Below are positions 1 to 12,529 of a DNA stretch of 64,000 nt, piece after piece. The notes below the pieces were generated by a model. That model saw only the letters and a list, made by a program, of their open reading frames with translations, did no database searches and was not told the DNA's origin. A program made the position numbers and the translations under genes. Source of the stretch: Triparma columacea. Lineage: Eukaryota > Sar > Bolidophyceae > Parmales > Triparmaceae. How positions within the stretch are numbered: the first letter of the stretch is position 1; each line of letters opens with the position of its first letter. The DNA lies in contig BRYA01000641.1 in NCBI GenBank assembly GCA_030267965.1, forward strand, positions 1 through 64,000, written 5' to 3'.

Positions 1-145
1 ACCCTAACCCTAACCCTAACCCTAACCCTAACCCTAACCCTAACCCTAACCCTCACCCTAACCCCTCACCCTCACCCTAACCCCTCACCCTAACCCCTCA
101 CCCTCACCCTAACCCCTCACCCTCACCCTAACCTCTCCCCTAACC
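1..145. repeat. Telomeric repeat tract (CCCTAA)n
   Basis: Perfect CCCTAA units run over about 1-50. They then degenerate into CCCTCACCCTAACCC-type variant units up to about 145. The C-rich strand read 5'->3' at the left edge means the chromosome end lies to the left (TTAGGG toward the terminus). The perfect distal part followed by variant proximal repeats is the usual structure of a true telomere rather than an interstitial tract. Confidence 0.95.
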
Positions 146-1461
146 CGTGAGAAAGTAACGGTTATCGTATCCAATTTACTTTTCTAAGATGACACGCATA
201 TAATTCCCTCTTAAAAGCGATTTTCACATGTTCCCGCACTCACATTGAGCGGCTCGCATAACGGAGGCGTTTGGCGTAATGACAACGTAACCATTCTATC
301 ATGTCGACCCTGGGGGAGATTAGAACCTAGCTAGGCGCGTCGAAACATCAATGGTGCGACGTGAACTTGTAAAATCATTATTAAAATAGGAGGTTGCCAC
401 ATTTTCAAACAACGTCGACATTTGAATTCCTTCGAGGGACTAACTAAACTATGCATTATCTATCGAAAGCAAAAATTCCCCTGAGATTTAGCTGCAACGG
501 CGATAACGATTTATATGTTTTCATTTTTTCCAAAAAAGTGAATAATATGAGGAAATCCGGCCTCAGGCTGCTCTATCAAGATTCTTCAGCGACAAAATTA
601 CGCCAACTGATTGTGTGTATTGTGTAGGTACAATCGTATGAAGCCAATCTTGTACCACGTCAAACTTGGTTGCGTCCAATTCGGGGTTTTCAAGGTCCTT
701 CTTTCAACTCGTTGACGAGGGAGGTTATTTGTGAATATCAATATAAATACCCTTTTATTAAGCCGCTTCGACGATACTAGACGACTAATTATAATTTTAT
801 CTGCCTATAAACATCTCAAAACAACGCACAAATGTATTTTGGAAAGAATTTACAATGGATTTCACAATTTGGAGAAGGCCAACTTTAGGGCTTTCGCTTC
901 GCATGGTTTTTGCGCTTCACGGGCTTTTAACAGTAGAATTGGTTATTGTAATGATGAAACTAGCTAGATATTGAATATGGATGGATACAAATGTAATGTA
1001 GCTTAATATTATCCAACTTGAAAACATCACCTTTTGCCACTTTTGCATCTATCAATTGCCAAATATCCTTTCAATACGTAATTAAAGAAAAAAGCAAAAG
1101 GTGCGTTCGATTTCTATTACAACTAAATCGAACATACATAAGCGTCACGACGTATAAATCACATGGGAGGTCAAAATTCTGATGTCCCAAATACTGCCCC
1201 AAAGTGCCGCCAGCCTTAGCCTGCTCCCTCCTCTCCCTTCTTCTCACCTACACAATACTCTCCCTACTCACCCCCTTCCCTTACCCTCAATTTCCTACCC
1301 CCACATCCAACAAAACTCTTTATAATAACACACTTCTAAACAGTGAAGCCTAAAACAAAGCGATGCAAAGGGCAAATAAACTAATAGTTTCCTACATACA
1401 ACATTTCTCTAGTTTACCTCCACAGCTATAAAGAACTTCCTTCCCCTTGCCACCATTCCCT
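146..1461. other. Subtelomeric non-coding spacer
   Basis: No gene is supported here. The first kilobase is relatively AT-rich, with only short chance reading frames (for example a 78-codon one at 731-967 of no recognisable composition). Bases 1200-1320 are pyrimidine-rich. The last ~120 bases before 1461 are the 3' flank of RLK1; the stretch around 1430-1461 matches the 3' flank of RLK2 (27093-27125) almost base for base, so the duplicated segment includes 3' untranslated sequence. Confidence 0.6.
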
Positions 1462-4400
1462 TTAACCTTCATACTTGAGTCCAGCCAAAAGCATTGTCAT
1501 CCCAGAACCACTGCTTTCATTTCCATCCTTGTCGCTTTCCTTTTCCTTGTTTTCTTTGGAGTTAGTTTTCACATCTTCTTCCTTGAATGAAACTTTACTT
1601 TGCTTCACCTCTACTGGCTCTGGCATTATGCCATCATTTAAAAGGCCATCAAGAAAGCTAGGCTTCACCTGAAACCCATCAACTGCTGCTGTGGCTGCTC
1701 TTTTCAGTGGCTTTGCAGCCACCAATTTGTTCTTGTGAACAGGCTCAATAGTCCTAGGCTTGTCTTCTTTCTCACTCTGCTTCATCAGCAAACCCTTCAT
1801 ACTCTTTGTCTCCATATCAAGCTTCATAAGCTTTTTCTGGAAGAACTTTATCATCTCCTTGAAGGCTGGTCTCTCGGCAGGTTCTCTAACCCAGCACTTT
1901 CTCATGATATCAGCAAGATCTTTATCCTCTGCCTCCACCAACTTCAGATCAGGTCTCCATCCGTTCCCTACCCTGTTCATCACAACCATTGGTCCCCACC
2001 CCTTCCTGAAGGCCTTTTTGATTTCTCCATCATAAAAGATTTCTAACAGCAGCATTCCATAGGAGTAAACATCTACCTCTTTTGAGTACATCCTATCAAC
2101 ATCATCAGAACTGAACACTTCTGGGGCCATGAAATAGGGTGTCCCAACAGTTGTCATTGTTTTCTCATCATCCCCTTCGCTCCCTAAATGCCTGCTCTCT
2201 CCAAAATCAGTAATCTTTGCGGTGAGATCATTGCTGATCAACACATTTGCACTCTTCAGGTCTCTGTGTACAATTGGAGGGTGCTTCCCATGAAGGAAAG
2301 CACATCCCTTGCAGATTTCAAGCGCCCAGGCCATCTTGAGTCCCACTCCCTTAACTAAAAGCAAAGATAGAGCTGCATCTCCTTGTGTGGTTGATGCTGA
2401 AAGCAAATCCCTAGCCTCATGTACAGCTTTTGTGTCACTCCAACTTGCCAGTCCATGCTTCTTGTACTTCTTTTGAAAGTCATCTAGACCTCCATTCTTA
2501 CACAGCTCAAACATGATGCCGTGGTCTTCTAGCTCCCACACAACACCAAGGCATTGAGCAATGTTGGGATGCCTCAGAGTTCCAATGAGCTTTAGCTCAA
2601 GGAAGAATCTCTCCAGAGTTTCTTGTGTAAGTGCTGAAGGTAGGATCTCCTTGTAAGCACATTTTGTCCCGTGGTAGTCTGCCAAGAGCACATTTCCAAA
2701 CGCACCCTTGCCAAGAGAAACCATGTTTCCCTTCTTGTCTCTCTCAAACTCCAGCTCAAAGCTGTCAACCAGCAGAGAAGGCTCAATGTTATTTCTTGAC
2801 ATTTTACTAGCTGCGTCTCCACTGCTAATCTTGAAGGATTCAATCTCCTTGCTCTTGTCAAAGTCCTTTCTAAGATCTGAGACCTGAGACAGAAAGTTCG
2901 AAGCAAACATGTTGACAAATGAGGTTGGGACATGGCCCTTTGGGTGGAAGTGTGGGGGGGTTGGGGATTGGGATTAGTAAGTGTGGAATACATTGTTGCT
3001 GTGACCTTCCCACATAAATCTTTCTGCACTCTCCCCCCCACATTCGAAATTCTGTCCACTCCTCACCTTCATGTCAATCTTTGAAGTAAATGTAAGTTTT
3101 GTCTGAGGCACATCTCCTATTGCGTCTGTTGGCTCATATATATAGCTTGTCTGTGCTTCAATCAAGACATTACCTTTCTCGACAGGGTACTTCTTCTTCA
3201 TGGCCTCAGAATCCAAAGTGCTGATTATCATACTGCCATCTTCCTGCCTCTTCCAAGTCACTATATTCCTCGAATCTCGAGCAGCCATCCCAGGGATTCC
3301 CATATTTCTTGAAGTGATGAAGTATAGGGTGTGGGGGTTGATATGCTCAACCTTCAAGTGAGTTATTCCAATACTTTCAGCAATCCGCTTCGTTGTCATA
3401 CTATCAAGATGAACTATAGCCCAGGCTGCACCTTCCTCGGCAGTCGTGTCTAGAGTGGTTGAAGCAACAAGTGTTGCCACAACCTCTCCTTCTAAGTAGA
3501 ACATCTTCATGTCAACTCTTTCGTCAGGGCTCTTTAAGTTCTTTGCCTTGGATTCAATTTCCTTGCACCTCAAATGCAATTCAATACCCTTTTTGATTTG
3601 TTTCTCCTCTTCAGGTGTATAAGTTTGAACTTGGTTCTTCATTTCGTTTGCCTTCTTTGCAATTGTTATCTTATCATATTGACTGTCACTCAGGACACCT
3701 TCTGATGGAACAACAACTGCAAGCTTACTGATTGCACTTGAATTCCCCTCTTTTGAAACAGCTGGGTGCTTTATGCAACAAAAGTAGCTAAAGAAAAGAG
3801 CTATAACCAAAACAGCTGCTGCAAGGCCAGCAAAAAGAGTAGAGTAGCTGTTAGATGATTTGTCTTCGTTTGCGTCAATTTGCATAGATGCAGTTTCATT
3901 GCAGTGAATTCCAGCAAACTCAGAGTTACACTGTGTGCAGGTGCATTGACCTGCAGTTCCTCCTATTGTTCCTCCGTTTATGCAGTAGAAGTTACCACCT
4001 TTTTCCAGAGAACCATCATCAGAAGGATTGGTGGTATTTTGACACTGAGAAAAGGTGTCACAGTGTGAGCCTGTAAATCCTGCATCACATTGTGTGCAGG
4101 TGCATTGTCCTGCAATTCCTCCAATCGTTCCCCCGTTTATGCAGTAAAATCTTCCTGACTTTTCAAGTGAGCCGTCATCAGTACGAATATCAGATGTTTG
4201 ACAATTAAGGAAACACCAGGGAGCATCACCAATGTAACCTTCTGCGCAGGTTTCACAGTGTGGACCACCAACATTTTCAAAGCAAGAAGTGCACGTGCAA
4301 GACCCAGCAATACCACCAATGGTTCCTCCATTTATGCAGTAGAAGTTCCCATCTTTCTCCAGAGAACCGTCATCAGAAGCATTGGTGGTAGCTTGACAGG

Positions 4401-7400
4401 AAAGATTCTCACAGTGTGAGCCTGTATATCCGGCATCACATTGTGTGCAGGTGCATTGTCCTGCAATTCCTCCTATTGTTCCCCCATTTATGCAGTAGAA
4501 GTTACCATCACTCTCCAGAGAACCGTCATCAGAAGGATTTGCACTAGCTACACAATCAAGGAAACACCAGGGGGCATCACCGCTGTAGCCTTCAGCACAT
4601 GTGGCACAGTTTGGCCCAACAACATTGTCATAGCAAGAAGTGCACATGCAAGACCCAGGCATTCCGCTAACCTGCCCTCCGTTGATGCAGTAAAAGTTTC
4701 CGTCTGATCCGTCATCTGTTGGTTCTGATGTTGCTTGGCAACTCTCGGCTATCTCACAGTGTGTACCACTGTATCCAGTGTCACACAAAGTGCAGGTGCA
4801 AAATGAGGCAACCTCGTTCCAACTACCCCCGATTTCTCCCCCATTAACGCAGTAGAAGTTCCCGTCAGAGCCATCGTCAGAGGGGGAGCTACTGGCAACA
4901 CAGGGATCGTCAAGGCAGCCAGAATAGGAGTATTTATCGCCATTGATGGTGCCATAAGTGTCCAAAGAGGCCCCTAAGAAATGAGAGACGTAGGAATAGG
5001 AATTGGTGCAGCGGTAACGTTAATTGAGTTGTGGGGTTAGGAATGGTTCTACAGAAAACGCAATCCTCATTCTTGTCTTACCTTGGATTGGAGTGATGGA
5101 GAAGTAGGGAGAAGGGCACGTATTGTGGATGGTGATGGTTGCCTGATTGTCGTAGTTATGAACATCATCACCTTTTCCTGAGTCTGCTGTATTTCCATTG
5201 AAACTTGTTCCGTAGATATAGGCAGCAATTCCACTACCATCAACATAAATTGCTCCACCTCCACCCCAACTATCTGTAGCTCTATTGTTGGAGAAGACTA
5301 AGAGATCAAAGTTCACTATGGCACCATTGTAAATGGCAGCCCCTCCACCATAAAAAGCATACCCCTTGTTGAAGGTGAGAGCTCGGAGAATAAGTGTAGC
5401 ACTCCCAGTTCCAACCACTCTCATCACTCTTCTTTGATTCTCTCCATCCAACACACAGCTTGCATTGTCATCTACACACTTGACCTCTCCATTCAAGTCG
5501 TCTGTGTACAGCAGGTTAAGATCATTTGCACAAGTCACATCTGAGCATTTATACGACCCAACAGCTAGAACCGTAGTGTCACCATTCGCCATGCCATAGA
5601 AAGTAAACGTGTCCAATAGCTCGTTCATATCGACCACATTCACCTCAGTAGGAGCCAAAGTGAGAGCACAGTCAGAGTACGAGTATTCATCTCCCCCAAC
5701 AGTCCCTGAAGTGTCTAAAGCAGACCCTGTGTGAGAGAAGTGATAGGAATTGGTGCAGCGGTAATGTAAAGTGAGTTGTGGGGTTAGGAATGGTTCTACA
5801 GACTACACAATCCTCATTCTCGTCTTACCTTGGATTGGAGTGTTGGAGAAGTAGGGAGAAGGGCATGTATTGTGGATGGTGATGGTTCCAGGAAAGTATG
5901 GGTGGTTGTCAATATCATCACCATTTCCTGAGTCTGCTGTGTTCCCATCGAAGCTTGTTCCGTAGGCATTGACAAAAGTTACAATACCAGAAACAAACAT
6001 TGCTCCACCTCCTCCATTAGTACTTGTAGCTCTATTGTTGGAGAAGATACAGAGCTTCAAGTCCACTATGGCATCTTGAATGTAAACCCCTCCACCATAA
6101 CTAGCATACCCCTTGTCGAAGGTGAGAGCTCGGAGAATGAGTGTACCACTCCCAGTTCCATACACAAACATCCCTCTTCTTTCATTCTCTCCATCCAACA
6201 CACAGCTTGCATTGTCCTCCACACACTTGATCTCTCCATACAAGTTATATGTGAACAGCATGGTATCACTATCTGCGCAAGTCCCCACTGAGCATTTATA
6301 CGGCCCAACAGCTAGAAACGTAGGGTCACCATTCGTCATGATGGAGTTGCCAATGTTACCAAAACCTCCATTACTGACGGTGTTAAAGAGTGCGTTCATA
6401 TTATCCACACTAACCCCGCTCACTCCTGCTAAGAGCAAGAAAAGGAAGAAAGCTAGGTTGAATCCCCTAATATTTGCTTTGAAAGGAGAGCCTAATTTTG
6501 GATTTCCCGTTTTGCTCCTCTTTTCTCCTCTTCTTCCCCACCTACCCTGCACCTTGCCGTGCCTTTTTTTGCTCTTCGCTTTGAATACCTTCGCCGCAAC
6601 CCCGAACAAAATCGAAGCGAAAAGGGTGTTCAGAGTGAGACAGAGGCAAATCATCTCCACCCCCAAATTCCCCAAACCCTTGCTTGAATCGACCGTACGC
6701 CTTGAATCAACGTTGACTACCGCATCCGTTGCCCCTTTGAGAACGGTTACTGTGCCACGCAGCAAACTCTCAACTCCCTTGCAGCATTTTCCGAGAATGG
6801 AGGTCGGAGAGGTGATTTTTCCCAATTTCAACGGACAGTTCTTGTCCGCCCCTTCATCACTCGTCTCTGACTTGTCCTTTTCAACTCCCCTGAAGCAAGA
6901 GCTGGCGCTCGCACCATCGGCACAGCTAGAACCATAAATATGTGCCTCACCAGAGGAGCTGCTCATTCCGGACAAGACCAGCGTCGTCTCGTCCTCTTTA
7001 CCACATACGCCGCTATCGTGGTCGCGGTCACGCTCATCACCCTCTTGATAAGCGTCGTCATCGGCAGAAGCAGCAATAATCCCATGTGTGTCTCCAGCAC
7101 CCTCAACATGAGCTTCTCCCCATGGCCCTCTGTTGTGCTTCGTGTTGGCGTAGTTATCATCATCGCGACAATGATGTGCGCGACTAGACTCTCTAGTATG
7201 TATTCTAATCCGTATCAATGTCGGCAGTGTCGACGCTCCACCGTTCCAGCACCTCGATGTTGAAATTTCCCTCTCCATCCTGATGTGGAGCTCTGAAGGC
7301 GCGGCGGTACCCGTTCCACGATTGCCAACCATTGTGATTGCACGCATATTATTCTCCTCCGCAGCTGGACCGTCGACGGGACCATCGATGTGACCGAAGG

Positions 7401-10010
7401 GTAGGCGAGAACCGATGAGCATGTCCTTCAACTCGCACATCCCAAGTTTGACCTTTGAAAGTAGCACGACGTACGCCACGCGTCCGGCAGGAGGAGGAAC
7501 GGAACTAAGAATGTGTGCGCCCGCCACCCAACCGTCCAACGTGTTTAAGTTTAATCCAGGATGAGATTGAGGTCGGCCTGAGGTCTCCGCTGGAGGGTGA
7601 AGTGAGTGAGTTTGACGAAAGTTAGAATCTACCAAAATGCATACCCCGGCGGTCCCACAAACGACCATAATGCCCACCTCCCTCCACCCCTACACCTCGC
7701 ACTCACCTCTCCCGTCCCCTCCACCAGCCCTTTTCCCCAACCTTGCTTCAACAAGATCTCGCCTCGCTCTCCCCTCAGCAGCGCTTACGGCACCACCTTG
7801 GGCTTCAAGGCATCCCCTAACGTAGAGGGGCTCAATTGCTTGCGGCAAGCGATGATGCTCCTCAACCTCCGAATCTCGTTTAACTTCAACACTCATCTTG
7901 CTCTCATCTTGCACACATTTCACACTTTTGTTGTCGAGAGGTGTCAACCTCTCATCGTCAACTAAGAGCTCGCCCGTCCCCCCCGCCTGGAGGACGTAGA
8001 GCTTGTTGTAGGCATCGCTTGTCGATAATGCCCGAAAGACCTCCACGTCCTTGACATTATTTTCTGATGAGCAACGGGAAGTGAGTTGGATTTTGAGTTA
8101 GACGAGAAAGGAATTGCTATTTCGACGGACAGCATCGGGCGATCTTCAATGGCGCTTAATGATCTCCTCTTCTCTACCCCCGCTGGTACGCACCTCGTCC
8201 GTCCCCTCCACCAGCCCTTCTCCACGACACCTTTTCTCGATGCATGCTGCCCACTGAAGCACTGACGGCGGCACTGGGAGCTGCATGTCCTTTCTGCGGA
8301 CATTGCAACCAGGCAATAAAGCTCGAGCGAAGGCACCCCATCGCCTCAAAGCCTGGCAGCGCTTCGTACTCAGCACTCAATCCCACACAACTTCCGTCCT
8401 CGATCCTCAGCTGCAAGGGGGGGGTCACTTGAAGGAGCGCAGTATCCCCATGCAAGGCAGAGACTAGCTGTCGTCCACCGACCACTCTAAGCCTTGAAGC
8501 GCTCTCTTGCAAAGCGTCCTCATAGAAGACGCTACTTTTAACCAACATCGGGTCGGCGCTGAGCTCGTCAATTACAGACTTGTGGAAGCAGCTGTCCCCC
8601 TCCTCGTGTTTCTCTGCAAGCTCGGGTACGGCGAGGCGCTCACTCTCTTGCTTTGCAGTTTCAATGTGCTGCAACCACTCGGAGTAGTTGGCCTGAGCAG
8701 CAGCAGCGCTGAGTGAGTCCGCCTGATCCTCTTTGAGAACGATCTTCCTCCCCTCCTCCAAGTCTTTTGGGGCGCTGTTGAGATGAAGGCCCGCGTCAGA
8801 TACGCCTTGAAAATGCTGATTGCACACATCACAGAGGCGAGTGTCTAAGGGAATAGATTTGTTCGCCGCATCGAGAGAGACGGCCATGGGAGGTTGGCAA
8901 GGGGGAGTGGAGGGGGGCGTGCGGGGAGGGGGTTGCAAGGGGGGGTACGGGGGGGGGTGAGAAGATGAATGTAGATGAGGACGAAGTCGAAGATGAACGT
9001 GGACGAGAAGACGTGGACAAGGACAAGTATGCACAGGAAAGTTACACCCCCCCTCCTCATCCCCTCCCCTCCCTTCTCCTCACCTCTCAAAACCTCCTCA
9101 GCCTCCTCGCGTACGATACAATTTGCCTTGCCCTCATTAACATCGACGTTAGTCGTCTCCATCTCGGAGCTGCCGTCCTCTCCTTGATGAGGTCGACCGA
9201 GACTGGACTGACGGGGGACTTCGGCGGCCATAACCTTCACAAAATCCGTATACCCGGCATTGTTGAGGACGCCCGTTCTCTTCTCCTCGAACTGACGGGG
9301 GTCTTCGCTTCGAGAGTAGTTGTTCTTGACTTGAGGATCAAGAAGGTGTTTGCCAAGCAAATTGTGGAGGCGAGTGTTGATGTGGACGCGTAATCCCACG
9401 CAACTTCCGTCCTCGATCCTCAGCTGCAAGGGTGGGGTCACTTGAATGAGCGTAGTATCCCCATGCAAAGTAGAGACTAGCTGTGGTCCGTCGACCACTC
9501 CAAGCCTTGAAACGCTCACTAGCAAAGCGTCCTCGTCGACGACGCAACTTTCAACCAACGCTTGGTCGAAACTGACCGCATTCAAAGCCCTGCTCTTGTC
9601 GAAGCCGATGCTCCCCTCCTCACATTGCTCAGTAAGCTCGGGTACAGCGAGGCGGCCACCCTCTTCCTTCGCAGTCTCAATTTTGTGCTGCAACCACTTG
9701 GGGTAGTTGGCCAGAACAGCAGCAGCGTTGAGTTCCGCCTGATCCTCATTGAGAACGATCTTCCTCCCCTCCTCCGAAACACTGGGGATGCTGTAGAGAG
9801 GAAGGTCGTTCTTCACGTCAGATATGCCTTGGAAATGTTCGTCAAGCACATCACCCTGGCAGAGGAGAGGAGGCGTGTCTACATTAAATGGTGTTAGAAT
9901 CTGGTTTGCAGCTTCGCGTGAAATTATAGACGCTCGCATTTCTTACCTTCCGTGTCTTTGCATAATCCTTGAGAGATTCCTCGTGAGGTGTCGCACAGAA
10001 GACTCAACAT
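1462..10010 (-). CDS. RLK1: beta-helix/EGF/START-like receptor-like protein kinase
   Basis: Eight exons, 2,547 residues: 10010-9947, 9878-9084, 8844-8194, 8063-7707, 7577-5829, 5726-5082, 4973-3067, 2937-1462. Every 5' junction is phase 1. Residues 22-286 and 287-503 are two copies of one module (a Leu-Cys-Asp segment, then HFQG[IV]SD, ending RIEDGSCVGL). Hydrophobic segments lie near 927-950 and 991-1008. Two right-handed beta-helix (pectin-lyase-like) domains follow at about 1010-1205 and 1206-1420, then EGF-like repeats to about 1780, a membrane span near 1796-1820, a START-like domain to about 2056, and a TKL-type kinase with GKGAFGNV, AYKEI lysine, HRDLKSAN, DFG and APE all intact. Inferred role: cell-surface receptor kinase signalling inside through the kinase. 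The N-terminal exons could instead be a separate gene; their matching phase and their presence in RLK2 argue for one gene. Paralogue: RLK2 at 19919-27092. Confidence 0.82.
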
Positions 10011-10562
10011 GAATAGGAGGAAGAAGGCGAGGGATAGGGGGAGGAATCCAGCAGATCTAGATCACGAAAGCGAAGCGATGATTAGTAAGCTTGGCCGTAA
10101 ATACACGGTTATACTCCCTCTTGTTCCCATGCTAACAAACGCGTCCCCAAAACTGCATGGGCAACCCACACCCCCCTCGGCTTGGATATCCTGTTACAAA
10201 AACATACCTGATGTACCCTCTCATCCTCACGCACGGTGATGATAGTATGAATTGGGGGTGGGGATTTCGCTGTGTAGCACTTATGTCGTAATTTCCAAAT
10301 AGACACTTGTGACAAACAAGTTTTACCATCAGCAGGTAAATTCCTGCAGATAGATAGATGTTCACATCCGGAATCCAAAACCGGGGGGGCACTGAACTTT
10401 TTGTATCAATGTTAGATACGACCTCGGACATTAATTGCAAAAGCACCGCACGAAATCGCCGCTATATTTCAACCGATAATTAAAAATAATACCACGACAC
10501 GTTGACATTATTGTTTCATGTTTTACCTAATTAATCCCCCTCCCCTTCCCTCGTTGTTTCTT
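10011..10562. other. Intergenic spacer between RLK1 and the HIR gene
   Basis: About 550 bases separate the RLK1 start codon from the stop codon of the HIR gene; both genes are on the minus strand, so this is the RLK1 promoter region plus the HIR 3' flank. Reading frames near 10109-10446 show no recognisable protein composition. No structured element was seen. Confidence 0.5.
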
Positions 10563-12109
10563 TCAAAAGAAGCTCTGGTTCTTCTTCTTCCCTACAGTCA
10601 AGTTAACCTGTCCCTTAAGGTTCGCGACTTCATCAGGGCTGTGGTTCATGAATATCGTGTTGCACCCAACGTCCTTGAGTAGGTCAAAGTACTGCGTCAG
10701 TAGCAGGAGGTCCATAACGTCCGTAGCCGACGTTCCCTTAACGTCGCTTTTGAAGTCGTTCACGCTCTCCTTAAGGCCGCTAACGATTGCCTGCCTTTGC
10801 CGGGCGACGCCCTTTCCAGAGAGGTAGCGTGCCTCGGCATCAGCCTCGGCGGCCTTCACCTGACGAACCTTGTCGGCCTCGGCCTTGTAGATCGCGGCCT
10901 GCCTCAACCTCTTGGAGGCGTTTATCTCGTTCATGCTGTTCTTGACCTTGCGGTCAGGGTCGATATCAACGACCAAAGTATCGAGGATCTCGTAACCGTA
11001 GTCCGTCATCTCAGACCTAAGCTGGTTCATTACGCTCTCCGCGATCTGCTGCTTCTGCACGAACACGTCGTCCAGGTCGATCCGAGGGACCGTGCTCCTA
11101 ACCACGTCGAACACGTAGCTGGAGACCTGCGAGGTCACGTTGGTGAGCCTGCGAAAAAGAAAGGAGAGATTTAGTGTGTTGGGTTAAGCAAGAAGGTGTT
11201 CGATATATAGCACTAAAAGTCGGAGCTTCTCTCTTCCCTCCTCCTCACCGGTAGTAGGCGTCGTAGGCACGGCTGGGGAGGACGCAGTACTGGACGGATA
11301 CGGCGACGTTCACGAACACGTTGTCGTGGGTCTTGGTCTCGACGTGGACGTCGAGCTGCTGGACACGGAGACTAAGGGGAGGGGGGGAAGTTGGGACGGA
11401 ATAGAGGGGGGGGGAGAGGGGTTATTGGGGTTCGACTATATTTTCAAGTTGTGTGCGGGGGTGTTGGGGGCCTCAGGATAGTTGTTTGGCAGCCATTTAC
11501 ATATTGCTGGCGTTAAATCATTGCGCATGTCTCCGAAATGCATGTCGCATATCATATGGGAAACGGAAAGTAGGTTTTGGGATATCTCCATCACAGGCCA
11601 CCCATTCAGTTGGATATCTTCATCGTAACGTTCCCTCCTCTCGCCACCTTTCCCCACATCTTACCTGAGCGACCCTTGAACTTGAGCGCACGGGAAGGCG
11701 AGGAAGTGCAGTCCTGGGTCTAGCAGGCTTTGGAAGTTACCAAGGTTCTCGACGATCGCAACTGCGGCATGGAAGAAAGGGGCGAAACGAGGGGAGGGGG
11801 GGGGTTATTGAGGATCGATTGCGATGTTTTACTGGCACTTCTTGTTGTGTTATGTTGGATGCCTCAGGATAGTTGTTTGGCAGCCGTTTACGTGTTGCTG
11901 GCGTTAAATCATTGCGCGTGTCTCCGAAATGCACGTCGCATATCATAAGATCAGTTAACCATTGTGGGATATCTCCATCACAGGCCACCCAACTGGTGTA
12001 TCCCCCTCTAATCCTCCTTCTCCCCCCTCCCTTGTTTTTTCTCACCATTCTTTGTTCTCACACACGTAAGACAGCAACAGCTAAATGTAGGTGGATTGAG
12101 GAATGACAT
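10563..12109 (-). CDS. SPFH/Band-7 protein of the HIR (hypersensitive-induced reaction) type
   Basis: Four exons (12109-12046, 11761-11665, 11371-11249, 11148-10563) give 289 residues, the usual length of HIR/stomatin-type proteins. The N-terminus carries a Cys cluster (SCCCLTC near residues 10-16), a likely palmitoylation site replacing the N-myristoyl signal of plant HIRs. The SPFH core reads [10 protein letters not shown], then [31 protein letters not shown] and SYVFDVVRS. The C-terminal half is the alanine/charged helix of the family ([12 protein letters not shown], then an EA-rich stretch). Such proteins scaffold membrane microdomains at the cell or organelle membrane. Introns 1 and 2 are homologous to each other over almost their whole length; intron 3 is not. 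Confidence 0.92.
11372..11664 (-). repeat. Introner-like repeated intron, copy 2 (HIR intron 2)
   Basis: This 293-nt intron shares a long block with HIR intron 1. The clearest part is 11472-11613, with the same cctcaggatagttgtttggc start, the same block around cgttaaatca and ctccgaaatg, and a shared gatatctccatcacaggcc end. Similarity covers most of the intron, unlike normal paralogous introns within one gene. Confidence 0.75.
11762..12045 (-). repeat. Introner-like repeated intron, copy 1 (HIR intron 1)
   Basis: A 284-nt intron homologous to HIR intron 2; the clearest block is 11866-11997. The two are close in length (284 and 293 nt) and each ends at a clean GT-AG junction, as expected if one mobile intron-generating element inserted twice in the same gene. 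Confidence 0.75.
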
Positions 12110-12529
12110 TGTCGTATATATGTATTTTAACTGCGTAGGAAGCGTTGGATTAGAGAAACAAACATAAATAAAACAAAGAGAGAAACGAGGAGTCAGTGAT
12201 TCTTGACTCATTTTTAGCCACATTTTGCACTCTTACGGCTAGACAACGTTCTCATCCCAAACGATATAACTATATTTCGCCATAAACTTCCTTTGTGTCC
12301 AATCTTACCGCCTACTTAATCAAAATCCTCAAATTTGATTGAAAAAAGATTTTTGGAGTTGATTTAGGAATTCCAAGCATTGGGGGCATGGGAGTTCCAA
12401 AGCCAAATTTCGTTGTTAGCAAGGAGATACTCGAGGGTGTTTCTCTGTTTCGCCTTACATTCGTGCAACAATATTATAGATGATAAATCAAAGATATTTA
12501 AGCAACAATAAGCTCTACCTTAACATATT
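12110..12529. other. Intergenic spacer
   Basis: About 420 bases between the HIR start codon and the stop codon of the minus-strand zinc-finger gene. Moderately AT-rich, with no recognisable gene or repeat. Confidence 0.5.

Noticed and set aside
731..967. A 78-codon frame in the subtelomere
   Set aside because: No homology features, no splice context, and expected by chance in this AT-rich stretch.
6113..7263. Plus-strand frames opposite RLK1 exon 5 (6113-6937, 6940-7263)
   Set aside because: They are the reverse of a coding exon whose minus frame continues with correct phases into both neighbouring exons and aligns with RLK2.
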